Origin: Antedon mediterranea
Taxonomy: Eukaryota; Echinodermata; Crinoidea; Comatulida; Antedonidae
Direction of reading: 5' to 3'
DNA: 60,000 nt
NCBI RefSeq assembly: GCF_964355755.1
Contig: NC_092679.1
Span: 3,226,001-3,286,000 of the forward strand
The stretch's first letter is position 1. Every line of letters starts with the position of its first letter. A program made the position numbers and the translations under genes. The notes under the pieces are model-generated. The model ran no database searches, was not told where the DNA came from, and saw only the letters and a program-made list of their open reading frames with translations. Shown one piece after another: positions 35,779 through 50,700 of this stretch.

Positions 35779-38700
35779 TATAATGATATAAGCAGTGAGT
35801 TAGGCAGATCATAAGTCAGCTCTCCTTAATTGCCTAAGTCACACAGCTGATTTAGGCAGAAACACAAAAAATATAGTATATTGATATAAGCAGTGAGTTA
35901 GGCAGAAAAAAAAAATTATGACTTAGACAATTATGTTATGAGGCTGTCGATATCATCTATATACAAAAAATGCTACCTTTAAGTAACAAAATGTAATAGC
36001 ATTAGCTCTTCAGATTAAAATTAACACTGATGATTTTAGAAAAGGAAAGTAGCAATAAAAGAGAAAGAATTTGTAACACATGGGTTAAAAAATATACTAT
36101 AAAAATGTATTTCTTATTTTATTTAAAAAATCATGAGTCTCCTCTCCTTAATTGCCTAAGTCACACAGCTGACTTAGGCAGAAACAAACGATCTGAGCAT
36201 GTGCAAATAAAAGCACTCAGATTGTACAGAGGGCAGTATAATGATATAAGCAGTGAGTTAGGCAGATCATAAGTCAGCTCTCCTTAATTGCCTAAGTCAC
36301 ACAGCTGACTTAGGCAGAAACACAACAAATATAGTATATTGATATAAGCAGTGAGTTAGGCAGATCATAAGTCAGCTCTCCTTAATTGCCTAAGTCACAT
36401 TGCTGATTTTGGCAGAAACACAACAAATATAGTATATTGATATAAGCAGTGAGTGAGGCAGAAAAACAAAAACAAAATTATGACTTAGAAACTTTTGTTA
36501 TGAGGCTGTCGATATCATCTATATACAAAAAATGCTACCTTTAAGTAACAAAATTTAATAGCATTAGCTCTTCAGATTAAAATTAACACTGATGATTTTA
36601 GAAAAGGAAAGTAGCAATAAAAGAGAAAGAATTTGTAACAAATGGGTTAAAAAATATACTATAAAAATGTATTTCTTATTTTATTTAAAAAATCATGAGT
36701 CTCCTCTCCTTAATTGCCTAAGTCAGCTGTGTGACTTAGGCAGAAACACAAAAAACGATCTGAGCATGTGCAAATGTATATAAAAGCACTCAGAAAATGT
36801 ACAGAGGGCAGCTGCAGTATAATGATATAAGCCGTGAGTTAGGTAGATCATAAGTCAGCTCTCCTTAATTGCCTAAGTCACGGAGCTGACTTAGACAGAA
36901 AAAAACAAAATATAGTATATTGATATAAGCAGTGAGTTAGGCAGAAAAACAAAAACAAAATTATGATTTAGACACTTTTGTTATGAGGCTGTCGATATCA
37001 TCTATATACAAAAAATGCTACCTTTTAGTAACAAAATGTAATAGCATTAGATCTTTAGATTAAAATTAACACTGATGATTTTAGAAAAGGAAAGTAGCAA
37101 TAAAAGAGAAAGAATTAACAAATGGGTTAAAAAATATACTATAAAAATGTATTTCTTATTTTATTAAAAAAATCATGAGTCTCCTCTCCTTAATTGCCTA
37201 AGTCACACAGCTGACTTAGCCAGAAACACAAATAACGATCTGAACATGTGCAAATAAAAGCACTCACAGATAATGTACAGAGGGCAGTATAATGATATAA
37301 GCAGTGAGTTAGGAAGATCATAAGTCAGCTCTCCTTAATTGCTTAAGTCACACAGCTGATTTTGGCAGAAACACAACAAATATAGTATATTGATATAAGC
37401 AGTGAGTTAGGCAGAAAAACAAAAACAAAATTATGACTTAGACACTTTTGTTATGAGGCTGTCGATATCATCTATATACAAAAAATGCTACCTTTAAGTA
37501 ACAAAATGTAATAGCATTAATAGCTCTTCAGATTAAAATTAACACTGATGATTTTAGAAAAGGTAAGTAGCAATAAAAGAGAAAGAATTTGTAACAAATG
37601 GGTTAAAAAATATACTATAAAAATGTATTTCTTATTTTATTTAAAAAATCATGAGTCTCCTCTCCTTAATTGCCTAAGTCACACAGCTGACTTAGGCAGA
37701 AACACAAAAAACGATCTGAGCATGTGCAAATGTATATAAAAGCATTCAGATAATGTACAGAGGGCAGTATAATGATATAAGCAGTGAGTTAGGCAGATCA
37801 TAAGTCAGCTCTCCTTAATTGCCTAAGTCACATAGCTGACTTAGGCAGAAACAAAAAAATATAGTATATTGATATAAGCAGTGAGTTAGGCAGATCATAA
37901 GTCAGCTCTCCTTAATTGCCTAAGTCACACAGCTGATTTGGGCAGAAACACAACAAATATAGTATATTGATATAAGCAGTGAGTTAGGAAGAAAAACAAA
38001 AACAAAATTATGACTTAGACACTTTTGTTATGAGGCTGTCGATATCATCTATATACAAAAAATGCTACCTTTAAGTAACAAAATTTAATAGCATTAGCGC
38101 TTCAGATTAAAATTAACACTATGATTTTAGAAAAGGAAAGTAGCAATAAAAAAGAAAGAATTTGTAACAAATGGGTTAAAAAATATACTATAAAAATGTA
38201 TTTCTTATTTTATTTAAAAAATCATGAGTCTCCTCTCCTTAATTGCCTAAGTCACACAGCTGACTTAGCCAGAAACACAAATAACGATCTGAGCATGTGC
38301 AAATAAAAGCACTCACAGATAATGTACAGAGGGCAGTATAATGATATAAGCAGTGAGTTAGGAAGATCATAAGTCAGCTCTCCTTAATTGCTTAAGTCAC
38401 ACAGCTGATTTTGGCAGAAACACAACAAATATAGTATATTGATATAAGCAGTGAGTTAGGCAGAAAAACAAAAACAAAATTATGACTTAGACACTTTTGT
38501 TATGAGGCTGTCGATATCATCTATATACAAAAAATGCTACCTTTAAGTAACAAAATGTAATAGCATTAATAGCTCTTCAGATTAAAATTAACACTGATGA
38601 TTTTAGAAAAGGTAAGTAGCAATAAAAGAGAAAGAATTTGTAACAAATGGGTTAAAAAATATACTATAAAAATGTATTTCTTATTTTATTTAAAAAATCA

Positions 38701-41700
38701 TGAGTCTCCTCTCCTTAATTGCCTAAGTCACACAGCTGACTTAGGCAGAAACACAAAAAACGATCTGAGCATGTGCAAATGTATATAAAAGCACTCAGAT
38801 AATGTACAGAGGGCAGTATAATGATATAAGCAGTGAGTTAGGCAGATCATAAGTCAGCTCTCCTTAATTGCCTAAGTCACACAGCTGACTTAGGCAGAAA
38901 CACAAAAAATAAATATAGTATATTGATATAAGCAGTGAGTTAGGCAGATCATAAGTCAGCTCTCCTTAATTGCCTAAGTCACACAGCTGATTTGGGCAGA
39001 AACACAACAAATATAGTATATTGATATAAGCAGTGAGTTAGGCAAAAAAACAAAAACAAAATTATGACTTAGACACTTTTGTTATGAGGCTGTCGATATC
39101 ATCTATATACAAAAAATGCTACCTTTAAGTAACAAAATTTAATAGCATTAGCTCTTCAGATTAAAATTAACACTTATGATTTTAGAAAAGGAAAGTAGTA
39201 ATAAAAGAGAAAGAATTTGTAACAAATGGGTTAAAAAATATACTATAAAAATGTATTTCTTATTTTATTTAAAAAATCATGAGTCTCCTCTCCTTAATTG
39301 CCTAAGTCACACAGCTGACTTAGGCAGAAACACAAAAAACGATCTGAGCATGTGCAAATAAATGCACTCAGATAATGTACAGAGGGCAGTATAATGATAT
39401 AAGCAGTGAGTTAGGTAGATCATAAGTCAGCTCTCCTTAATTGCCTAAGTCACACAGCTGACTTAGGCAGAAACACACAAAGTATAGTATATTGATTTAA
39501 GCAGTGAGTTCGGCAGATCATAAGTCAGCTCTCCTTAATTGCCTAAGTCACACAGCTGATTTGGGCAGAAACACAACAAATATAGTATATTGATATAAGC
39601 AGTGAGTTAGGCAGAAAAACAAAAACAAAATTATGACTTAGACACTTTTGTTATGAGGCTGTCGATATCATCTATATACAAAAAATGCTACCTTTAAGTA
39701 ACAAAATTTAATAGCATTAGCTCTTCAGATTAAAATTAACACTTATGATTTTAGAAAAGGAAAGTAGCAATAAAAGAGAAAGAATTTGTAACAAATGGGT
39801 TAAAAAATATACTATAAAAATGTATTTCTTATTTTATTTCAAAAATCATGAGTCTCCTCTCCTTAATTGCCTAAGTCAGCTGTGTGACTTAGGCAGAAAC
39901 ACAAAAAACGACCTGAGCATGTGCAAATGTATATAAAAGCACTCAGATAATGTACAGAGGGCAGTATAATGATATAAGCAGTGAGTTAGGCAGATCATAA
40001 GTCAGCTCTCCTTAATTGCCTAAGTCACACAGCTGACTTAGGCAGAAACACACAAAATATAGTATATTGATTTAAGCAGTGAGTTCGGCAGATCATAAGT
40101 CAGCTCTCCTTAATTGCCTAAGTCACACAGCTGACTTAGGCAGAAACACAACAAATATAGTATATTGATATAAGCAGTGAGTTAGGCAGAAAAACAAAAA
40201 CAAAATTATGATTTAGACACTTTTGTTATGAGGTTGTCGATATCATCTATATACAAAAAATGCTACCTTTAAGTAACAAAATGTAATAGCATTAATAGCT
40301 CTTCAGATTAAAATTAACACTGATGATTTTAGAAAAGGTAAGTAGCTATAAAAGAGAAAGAATTTGTAACAAATGGGTTAAAAAATATACTATAAAAATG
40401 TATTTCTTATTTTATTTAAAAAATCATGAGTCTCCTCTCCTTAATTGCCTAAGTCACACAGCTGACTTAGGCAGAAACACAAAAAACGATCTGAGCATGT
40501 GCAAATGTATATAAAAGCACTCAGAAAATGTACAGAGGGCAGTATAATGATATAAGCAGTGAGTTAGGTAGATCATAAGTCAGCTCTCCTTAATTGCCTA
40601 AGTCACACAGCTGACTTGGGCAGAAACACAACAAATATAGTATATTGATTTAAGCAGTGAGTTCGGGAGATCATAAGTCAGCTCTCCTTAATTGCCTAAG
40701 TCACACAGCTGACTTAGGCAGAAACACAACAAATATAGTATATTGATATAAGCAGTGAGTTAGGCAGAAAAACAAAAACAAAATTATGATTTAGACACTT
40801 TTGTTATGAGGCTGTCGATATCATCTATATACAAAAAATGCTACCTTTAAGTAACAAAATGTAATAGCATTAATAGCTCTTCAGATTAAAATTAACACTG
40901 ATGATTTTAGAAAAGGTAAGTAGCAATAAAAGAGAAAGAATTTGTAACAAATGGGTTAAAAAATATACTATAAAAATGTATTTCTTATTTTATTTAAAAA
41001 ATCATGAGTCTCCTCTCCTTAATTGCCTAAGTCACACAGCTGACTTTAGGCAGAAACACAAAAAACGATCTGAGCATGTGCAAATGTATATAAAAGCACT
41101 CAGAAAATGTACAGAGGGCAGTATAATGATATAAGCAGTGAGTTAGGTAGATCATAAGTCAGCTCTCCTTAATTGCCTAAGTCACACAGCTGACTTAGGC
41201 AGAAACACAACAAATATAGTATATTGATATAAGCAGTGAGTTAGGCAGAAAAACAAAAACAAAATTATGATTTAGACACTTTTGTTATGAGGCTGTCGAT
41301 ATCATCTATATACAAAAAATGCTACCTTTAAGTAACAAAATGTAATAGCATTAATAGCTCTTCAGATTAAAATTAACACTGATGATTTTAGAAAAGGTAA
41401 GTAGCAATAAAAGAGAAAGAATTTGTAACAAATGGGTTAAAAAATATACTATAAAAATGTATTTCTTATTTTATTTAAAAAATCATGAGTCTCCTCTCCT
41501 TAATTGCCTAAGTCACACAGCTGACTTAGGCAGAAACACAAAAAACGATCTGAGCATGTGCAAATGTATATAAAAGCACTCAGAAAATGTACAGAGGGCA
41601 GTATAATGATATAAGCAGTGAGTTAGGTAGATCATAAGTCAGCTCTCCTTAATTGCCTAAGTCACACAGCTGACTTAGGCAGAAACACAACAAATATAGT

Positions 41701-44700
41701 ATATTGATATAAGCAGTGAGTTAGGCAGAAAAACAAAAACAAAATTATGATTTAGACACTTTTGTTATGAGGCTGTCGATATCATCTATATACAAAAAAT
41801 GCTACCTTTAAGTAACAAAATGTAATAGCATTAATAGCTCTTCAGATTAAAATTAACACTGATGATTTTAGAAAAGGTAAGTAGCAATAAAAGAGAAAGA
41901 ACTTGTAACAAATGGGTTAAAAAATATACTATAAAAATGTATTTCTTATTTTATTTAAAAAATCATGAGTCTCCTCTCCTTAATTGCCTAAGTCACACAG
42001 CTGACTTAGGCAGAAACACAAAAAACGATCTGAGCATGTGCAAATGTATATAAAAGCACTCAGATAATGTACAGAGGGCAGTATAATGATATAAGCAGTG
42101 AGTTAGGCAGATCATAAGTAAGCTCTCCTTAATTGCCTAAGTCACACAGCTGACTTAGGCAGAAACACAACAAATATAGTATATTGATATAAGCAGTGAG
42201 TTAGGCAAAAAAACAAAAACAAAATTATGATTTAGACACTTTTGTTATGAGGCTGTCGATATCATCTATATACAAAAAATGCTACCTTTAAGTAACAAAA
42301 TGTAATAGCATTAATAGCTCTTCAGATTAAAATTAACACTGATGATTTTAGAAAAGGTAAGTAGCAATAAAAGAGAAAGAATTTGTAACAAATGGGTTAA
42401 AAAATATACTATAAAAATGTATTTCTTATTTTATTTAAAAAATCATGAGTCTCCTCTCCTTAATTGCCTAAGTCACACAGCTGACTTAGGCAGAAACACA
42501 AAAAAAGATCTGAACATGTGCAAATGTATATAAAAGCACTCAGATAATGTACAGAGGGCAGTATAATGATATAAGCAGTGAGTTAGGCAGATCATAAGTC
42601 AGCTCTCCTTAATTGCCTAAGTCACACAGCTGACTTAGGCAGAAACACAAAAAAATATAGTATATTGATATAAGCAGTGAGTTAGGCAGATCATAAGTCA
42701 GCTCTCCTTAATTGCCTAAGTCACACAGCTGATTTGGGCAGAAACACAACAAATATAGTATATTGATATAAGCAATGAGTTAGGCAGAAAAACAAAAACA
42801 AAATTATGACTTAGACACTTTTGTTATGAGGCTGTCGATATCATCTATATACAAAAAATGCTACCTTTAAGTAACAAAATTTAATAGCATTAGCTCTTCA
42901 GATTAAAATTAACACTTATGATTTTAGAAAAGGAAAGTAGCAATAAAAGAGAAAGAATTTGTAACAAATGGGTTAAAAAATATACTATAAAAATGTATTT
43001 CTTATTTTATTTAAAAAATCATGAGTCTCCTCTCCTTAATTGCCTAAGTCACACAGCTGACTTAGGCAGAAACACAAAAAACGATCTGAGCATGTGCAAA
43101 TAAATGCACTCAGATAATGTACAGAGGGCAGTATAATGATATAAGCAGTGAGTTAGGTAGATCATAAGTCAGCTCTCCTTAATTGCCTAAGTCACACAGC
43201 TGACTTAGGCAGAAACACACAAAGTATAGTATATTGATTTAAGCAGTGAGTTCGGCAGATCATAAGTCAGCTCTCCTTAATTGCCTAAGTCACACAGCTG
43301 ATTTGGGCAGAAACACGACAAATATAGTATATTGATATAAGCAGTGAGTTAGGCAGAAAAACAAAAACAAAATTATGACTTAGACACTTTTGTTATGAGG
43401 CTGTCGATATCATCTATATACAAAAAATGCTACCTTTAAGTAACAAAATTTAATAGCATTAGCTCTTCAGAGTCTCCTCTCCTTAATTGCCTAAGTCAGC
43501 TGTGTGACTTAGGCAGAAACACAAAAAACGACCTGAGCATGTGCAAATGTATATAAAAGCACTCAGATAATGTACAGAGGGCAGTATAATGATATAAGCA
43601 GTGAGTTAAGCAGATCATAAGTCAGCTCTCCTTAATTGCCTAAGTCACACAGCTGACTTAGGCAGAAACACACAAAATATAGTATATTGATTTAAGCAGT
43701 GAGTTCGGCAGATCATAAGTCAGCTCTCCTTAATTGCCTAAGTCACACAGCTGACTTAGGCAGAAACACAACAAATATAGTATATTGATATAAGCAGTGA
43801 GTTAGGCAGAAAAACAAAAACAAAATTATGATTTGCTGATAACATCTATATACAAAAAATGCTACCTTTAAGTAACAAAATGTAATAGCATTAATAGCTC
43901 TTCAGATTAAAATTAACACTGATGATTTTAGAAAAGGTAAGTAGCAATAAAAGAGAAAGAATTTGTAACAAATGGGTTAAAAAATATACTATAAAAATGT
44001 ATTTCTTATTTTATTTAAAAAATCATGAGTCTCCTCTCCTTAATTGCCTAAGTCACACAGCTGACTTAGGCAGAAACACAAAAAACGATCTGAGCATGTG
44101 CAAATGTATATAAAAGCACTCAGAAAATGTACAGAGGGCAGTATAATGATATAAGCAGTGAGTTAGGTAGATCATAAGTCAGCTCTCCTTAATTGCCTAA
44201 GTCACACAGCTGACTTAGGCAGAAACACAACAAATATAGTATATTGATATAAGCAGTGAGTTAGGCAGAAAAACAAAAACAAAATTATGATTTAGACACT
44301 TTTGTTATGAGGCTGTCGATATCATCTATATACAAAAAATGCTACCTTTAAGTAACAAAATGTAATAGCATTAATAGCTCTTCAGATTAAAATTAACACT
44401 TATGATTTTAGAAAAGGTAAGTAGCAATAAAAGAGAAAGAATTTGTAACAAATGGGTTAAAAAATATACTATAAAAATGTATTTCTTATTTTATTTAAAA
44501 AATCATGAGTCTCCTCTCCTTAATTGCCTACAGAAACACAAAAAACGATCTGAGCATGTGCAAATGTATATAAAAGCACTCAGATAATGTACAGAGGGCA
44601 GTATAATGATATAAGCAGTGAGTTAGGCAGATCATAAGTAAGCTCTCCTTAATTGCCTAAGTCACACAGCTGACTTAGGCAGAAACACAACAAATATAGT

Positions 44701-47700
44701 ATATTGATATAAGCAGTGAGTTAGGCAAAAAAACAAAAACAAAATTATGATTTAGACACTTTTGTTATGAGGCTGTCGATATCATCTATATACAAAAAAT
44801 GCTACCTTTAAGTAACAAAATGTAATAGCATTAATAGCTCTTCAGATTAAAATTAACACTGATGATTTTAGAAAAGGTAAGTAGCAATAAAAGAGAAAGA
44901 ATTTGTAACAAATGGGTTAAAAAATATACTATAAAAATGTATTTCTTATTTTATTTAAAAAATCATGAGTCTCCTCTCCTTAATTGCCTAAGTCACACAG
45001 CTGACTTAGGCAGAAACACAAAAAACGATCTGAACATGTGCAAATGTATATAAAAGCACTCAGATAATGTACAGAGGGCAGTATAATGATATAAGCAGTG
45101 AGTTAGGCAGATCATAAGTCAGCTCTCCTTAATTGCCTAAGTCACACAGCTGACTTAGGCAGAAACACAAAAAATATAGTATATTGATATAAGCAGTGAG
45201 TTAGGCAGATCATAAGTCAGCTCTCCTTAATTGCCTAAGTCACACAGCTGATTTGGGCAGAAACACAACAAATATAGTATATTGATATAAGGAGTGAGTT
45301 AGGCAGAAAAACAAAAACAAAATTATGACTTAGACACTTTTGTTATGAGGCTGTCGATATCATCTATATACAAAAAATGCTACCTTTAAGTAACAAAATT
45401 TAATAGCATTAGCTCTTCAGATTAAAATTAACACTTATGATTTTAGAAAAGGAAAGTAGCAATAAAAGAGAAAGAATTTGTAACAAATGGGTTAAAAAAT
45501 ATACTATAAAAATGTATTTCTTATTTTATTTAAAAAATCATGAGTCTCCTCTCCTTAATTGCCTAAGTCACACAGCTGACTTAGGCAGAAACACAAAAAA
45601 CGATCTGAGCATGTGCAAATAAATGCACTCAGATAATGTACAGAGGACAGTATAATGATATAAGCAGTGAGTTAGGTAGATCATAAGTCAGCTCTCCTTA
45701 ATTGCCTAAGTCACACAGCTGACTTAGGCAGAAACACACAAAGTATAGTATATTGATTTAAGCAGTGAGTTCGGCAGATCATAAGTCAGCTCTCCTTAAT
45801 TGCCTAAGTCACACAGCTGATTTGGGCAGAAACACAACAAATATAGTATATTGATATAAGCAGTGAGTTAGGCAGAAAACAAAAACAAAATTATGATTTA
45901 GACACTTTTGTTATGAGGCTGTCGATATCATCTATATACAAAAAATGCTACCTTTAAGTAACAAAATGTAATAGCATTAATAGCTCTTCAGATTAAAATT
46001 AACACTGATGATTTTAGAAAAGGTAAGTAGCAATAAAAGAGAAAGAATTTGTAACAAATGGGTTAAAAAATATACTATAAAAATGTATTTCTTATTTTAT
46101 TTAAAAAATCATGAGTCTCCTCTCCTTAATTGCCTAAGTCACACAGCTGACTTAGGCAGAAACACAAAAAACGATCTGAGCATGTGCAAATGTATATAAA
46201 AGCACTCAGAAAATGTACAGAGGGCAGTATAATGATATAAGCAGTGAGTTAGGTAGATCATAAGTCAGCTCTCCTTAATTGCCTAAGTCACACAGCTGAC
46301 TTAGGCAGAAACACAACAAATATAGTATATTGATATAAGCAGTGAGTTAGGCAGAAAAACAAAAACAAAATTATGATTTAGACACTTTTGTTATGAGGCT
46401 GTCGATATCATCTATATACAAAAAATGCTACCTTTAAGTAACAAAATGTAATAGCATTAATAGCTCTTCAGATTAAAATTAACACTGATGATTTTAGAAA
46501 AGGTAAGTAGCAATAAAAGAGAAAGAATTTGTAACAAATGGGTTAAAAAATATACTATAAAAATGTATTTCTTATTTTATTTAAAAAATCATGAGTCTCC
46601 TCTCCTTAATTGCCTAAGTCACACAGCTGACTTAGGCAGAAACACAAAAAACGATCTGAGCATGTGCAAATGTATATAAAAGCACTCAGAAAATGTACAG
46701 AGGGCAGTATAATGATATAAGCAGTGAGTTAGGTAGATCATAAGTCAGCTATCCTTAATTGCCTAAGTCACACAGCTGACTTAGGCAGAAACACAACAAA
46801 TATAGTATATTGATATAAGCAGTGAGTTAGGCAGAAAAACAAAAACAAAATTATGATTTAGACACTTTTGTTATGAGGCTGTCGATATCATCTATATACA
46901 AAAAATGCTACCTTTAAGTAACAAAATGTAATAGCATTAATAGCTCTTCAGATTAAAATTAACACTTATGATTTTAGAAAAGGTAAGTAGCAATAAAAGA
47001 GAAAGAATTTGTAACAAATGGGTTAAAAAATATACTATAAAAATGTATTTCTTATTTTATTTAAAAAATCATGAGTCTCCTCTCCTTAATTGCCTAAGTC
47101 ACACAGCTGACTTAGGCAGAAACACAAAAAACGATCTGAGCATGTGCAAATGTATATAAAAGCACTCGGATAATGTACAGAGGGCAGTATAATGATATAA
47201 GCAGTGAGTTAGGCAGATCATAAGTAAGCTCTCCTTAATTGCCTAAGTCACACAGCTGACTTAGGCAGAAACACAACAAATATAGTATATTGATATAAGC
47301 AGTGAGTTAGGCAAAAAAACAAAAACAAAATTATGATTTAGACACTTTTGTTATGAGGCTGTCGATATCATCTATATACAAAAAATGCTACCTTTAAGTA
47401 ACAAAATGTAATAGCATTAATAGCTCTTCAGATTAAAATTAACACTGATGATTTTAGAAAAGGTAAGTAGCAATAAAAGAGAAAGAATTTGTAACAAATG
47501 GGTTAAAAAATATACTATAAAAATGTATTTCTTATTTTATTTAAAAAATCATGAGTCTCCTCTCTTTAATTGCCTAAGTCACACAGCTGACTTAGGCAGA
47601 AACACAAAAAACGATCTGAACATGTGCAAATGTATATAAAAGCACTCAGATAATGTACAGAGGGCAGTATAATGATATAAGCAGTGAGTTAGGCAGATCA

Positions 47701-50700
47701 TAAGTCAGCTCTCCTTAATTGCCTAAGTCACACAGCTGACTTAGGCAGAAACACAAAAAATATAGTATATTGATATAAGCAGTGAGTTAGGCAGATCATA
47801 AGTCAGCTCTCCTTAATTGCCTAAGTCACACAGCTGATTTGGGCAGAAACACAACAAATATAGTATATTGATATAAGCAGTGAGTTAGGCAGAAAAACAA
47901 AAACAAAATTATGACTTAGACACTTTTGTTATGAGGCTGTCGATATCATCTATATACAAAAAATGCTACCTTTAAGTAACAAAATTTAATAGCATTAATA
48001 GCTCTTCAGATTAAAATTAACACTGATGATTTTAGAAAAGGTAAGTAGCAATAAAAGAGAAAGAATTTGTAACAAATGGGTTAAAAAATATACTATAAAA
48101 ATGTATTTCTTATTTTATTTAAAAAATCATGAGTCTCCTCTCCTTAATTGCCTAAGTCACACAGCTGACTTAGGCAGAAACACAAAAAACGATCTGAACA
48201 TGTGCAAATGTATATAAAAGCACTCAGATAATGTACAGAGGGCAGTATAATGATATAAGCAGTGAGTTAGGCAGATCATAAGTCAGCTCTCCTTAATTGC
48301 CTAAGTCACACAGCTGACTTAGGCAGAAACACAAAAAATATAGTATATTGATATAAGCAGTGAGTTAGGCAGATCATAAGTCAGCTCTCCTTAATTGCCT
48401 AAGTCACACAGCTGATTTGGGCAGAAACACAACAAATATAGTATATTGATATAAGCAGTGAGTTAGGCAGAAAAACAAAAACAAAATTATGACTTAGACA
48501 CTTTTGTTATGAGGCTGTCGATATCATCTATATACAAAAAATGCTACCTTTAAGTAACAAAATTTAATAGCATTAGCTCTTCAGATTAAAATTAACACTT
48601 ATGATTTTAGAAAAGGAAAGTAGCAATAAAAGAGAAAGAATTTGTAACAAATGGGTTAAAAAATATACTATAAAAATGTATTTCTTATTTTATTTAAAAA
48701 ATCATGAGTCTCCTCTCCTTAATTGCCTAAGTCACACAGCTGACTTAGGCAGAAACACAAAAAACGATCTGAGCATGTGCAAATAAATGCACTCAGATAA
48801 TGTACAGAGGGCAGTATAATGATATAAGCAGTGAGTTAGGTAGATCATAAGTCAGCTCTCCTTAATTGCCTAAGTCACACAGCTGACTTAGGCAGAAACA
48901 CACAAAGTATAGTATATTGATTTAAGCAGTGAGTTCGGCAGATCATAAGTCAGCTCTCCTTAATTGCCTAAGTCACACAGCTGATTTGGGCAGAAACACA
49001 ACAAATATAGTATATTGATATAAGCAGTGAGTTAGGCAGAAAAACAAAAACAAAATTATGACTTAGACACTTTTGTTATGAGGCTGTCGATATCATCTAT
49101 ATACAAAAAATGCTACCTTTAAGTAACAAAATTTAATAGCATTAGCTCTTCAGATTAAAATTAACACTTATGATTTTAGAAAAGGAAAGTAGCAATAAAA
49201 GAGAAAGAATTTGTAACAAATGGGTTAAAAAATATACTATAAAAATGTATTTCTTATTTTATTTAAAAAATCATGAGTCTCCTCTCCTTAATTGCCTAAG
49301 TCACACAGCTGACTTAGGCAGAAACACAAAAAACGATCTGAACATGTGCAAATGTATATAAAAGCACTCAGATAATGTACAGAGGGCAGTATAATGATAT
49401 AAGCAGTGAGTTAGGCAGATCATAAGTCAGCTCTCCTTAATTGCCTAAGTCACACAGCTGACTTAGGCAGAAACACAAAAAATATAGTATATTGATATAA
49501 GCAGTGAGTTAGGCAGATCATAAGTCAGCTCTCCTTAATTGCCTAAGTCACACAGCTGATTTGGGCAGAAACACAACAAATATAGTATATTGATATAAGC
49601 AGTGAGTTAGGCAGAAAAACAAAAACAAAATTATGACTTAGACACTTTTGTTATGAGGCTGTCGATATCATCTATATACAAAAAATGCTACCTTTAAGTA
49701 ACAAAATTTAATAGCATTAGCTCTTCAGATTAAAATTAACACTTATGATTTTAGAAAAGGAAAGTAGCAATAAAAGAGAAAGAATTTGTAACAAATGGGT
49801 TAAAAAATATACTATAAAAATGTATTTCTTATTTTATTTAAAAAATCATGAGTCTCCTCTCCTTAATTGCCTAAGTCACACAGCTGACTTAGGCAGAAAC
49901 ACAAAAAACGATCTGAGCATGTGCAAATGTATATAAAAGCACTCAGAAAATGTACAGAGGGCAGTATAATGATATAAGCAGTGAGTTAGGTAGATCATAA
50001 GTCAGCTCTCCTTAATTGCCTAAGTCACACAGCTGACTTAGGCAGAAACACAACAAATATAGTATATTGATATAAGCAGTGAGTTAGGCAGAAAAACAAA
50101 AACAAAATTATGATTTAGACACTTTTGTTATGAGGCTGTCGATATCATCTATATACAAAAAATGCTACCTTTAAGTAACAAAATGTAATAGCATTAATAG
50201 CTCTTCAGATTAAAATTAACACTGATGATTTTAGAAAAGGTAAGTAGCAATAAAAGAGAAAGAATTTGTAACAAATGGGTTAAAAAATATACTATAAAAA
50301 TGTATTTCTTATTTTATTTAAAAAATCATGAGTCTCCTCTCCTTAATTGCCTAAGTCACACAGCTGACTTAGGCAGAAACACAAAAAACGATCTGAGCAT
50401 GTGCAAATGTATATAAAAGCACTCAGATAATGTACAGAGGGCAGTATAATGATATAAGCAGTGAGTTAGGCAGATCATAAGTCAGCTCTCCTTAATTGCC
50501 TAAGTCACACAGCTGACTTAGGCAGAAACACAAAAAATATAGTATATTGATATAAGCAGTGAGTTAGGCAGATCATAAGTCAGCTCTCCTTAATTGCCTA
50601 AGTCACACAGCTGATTTGGGCAGAAACACAACAAATATAGTATATTGATATAAGCAGTGAGTTAGGCAGAAAAACAAAAACAAAATTATGACTTAGACAC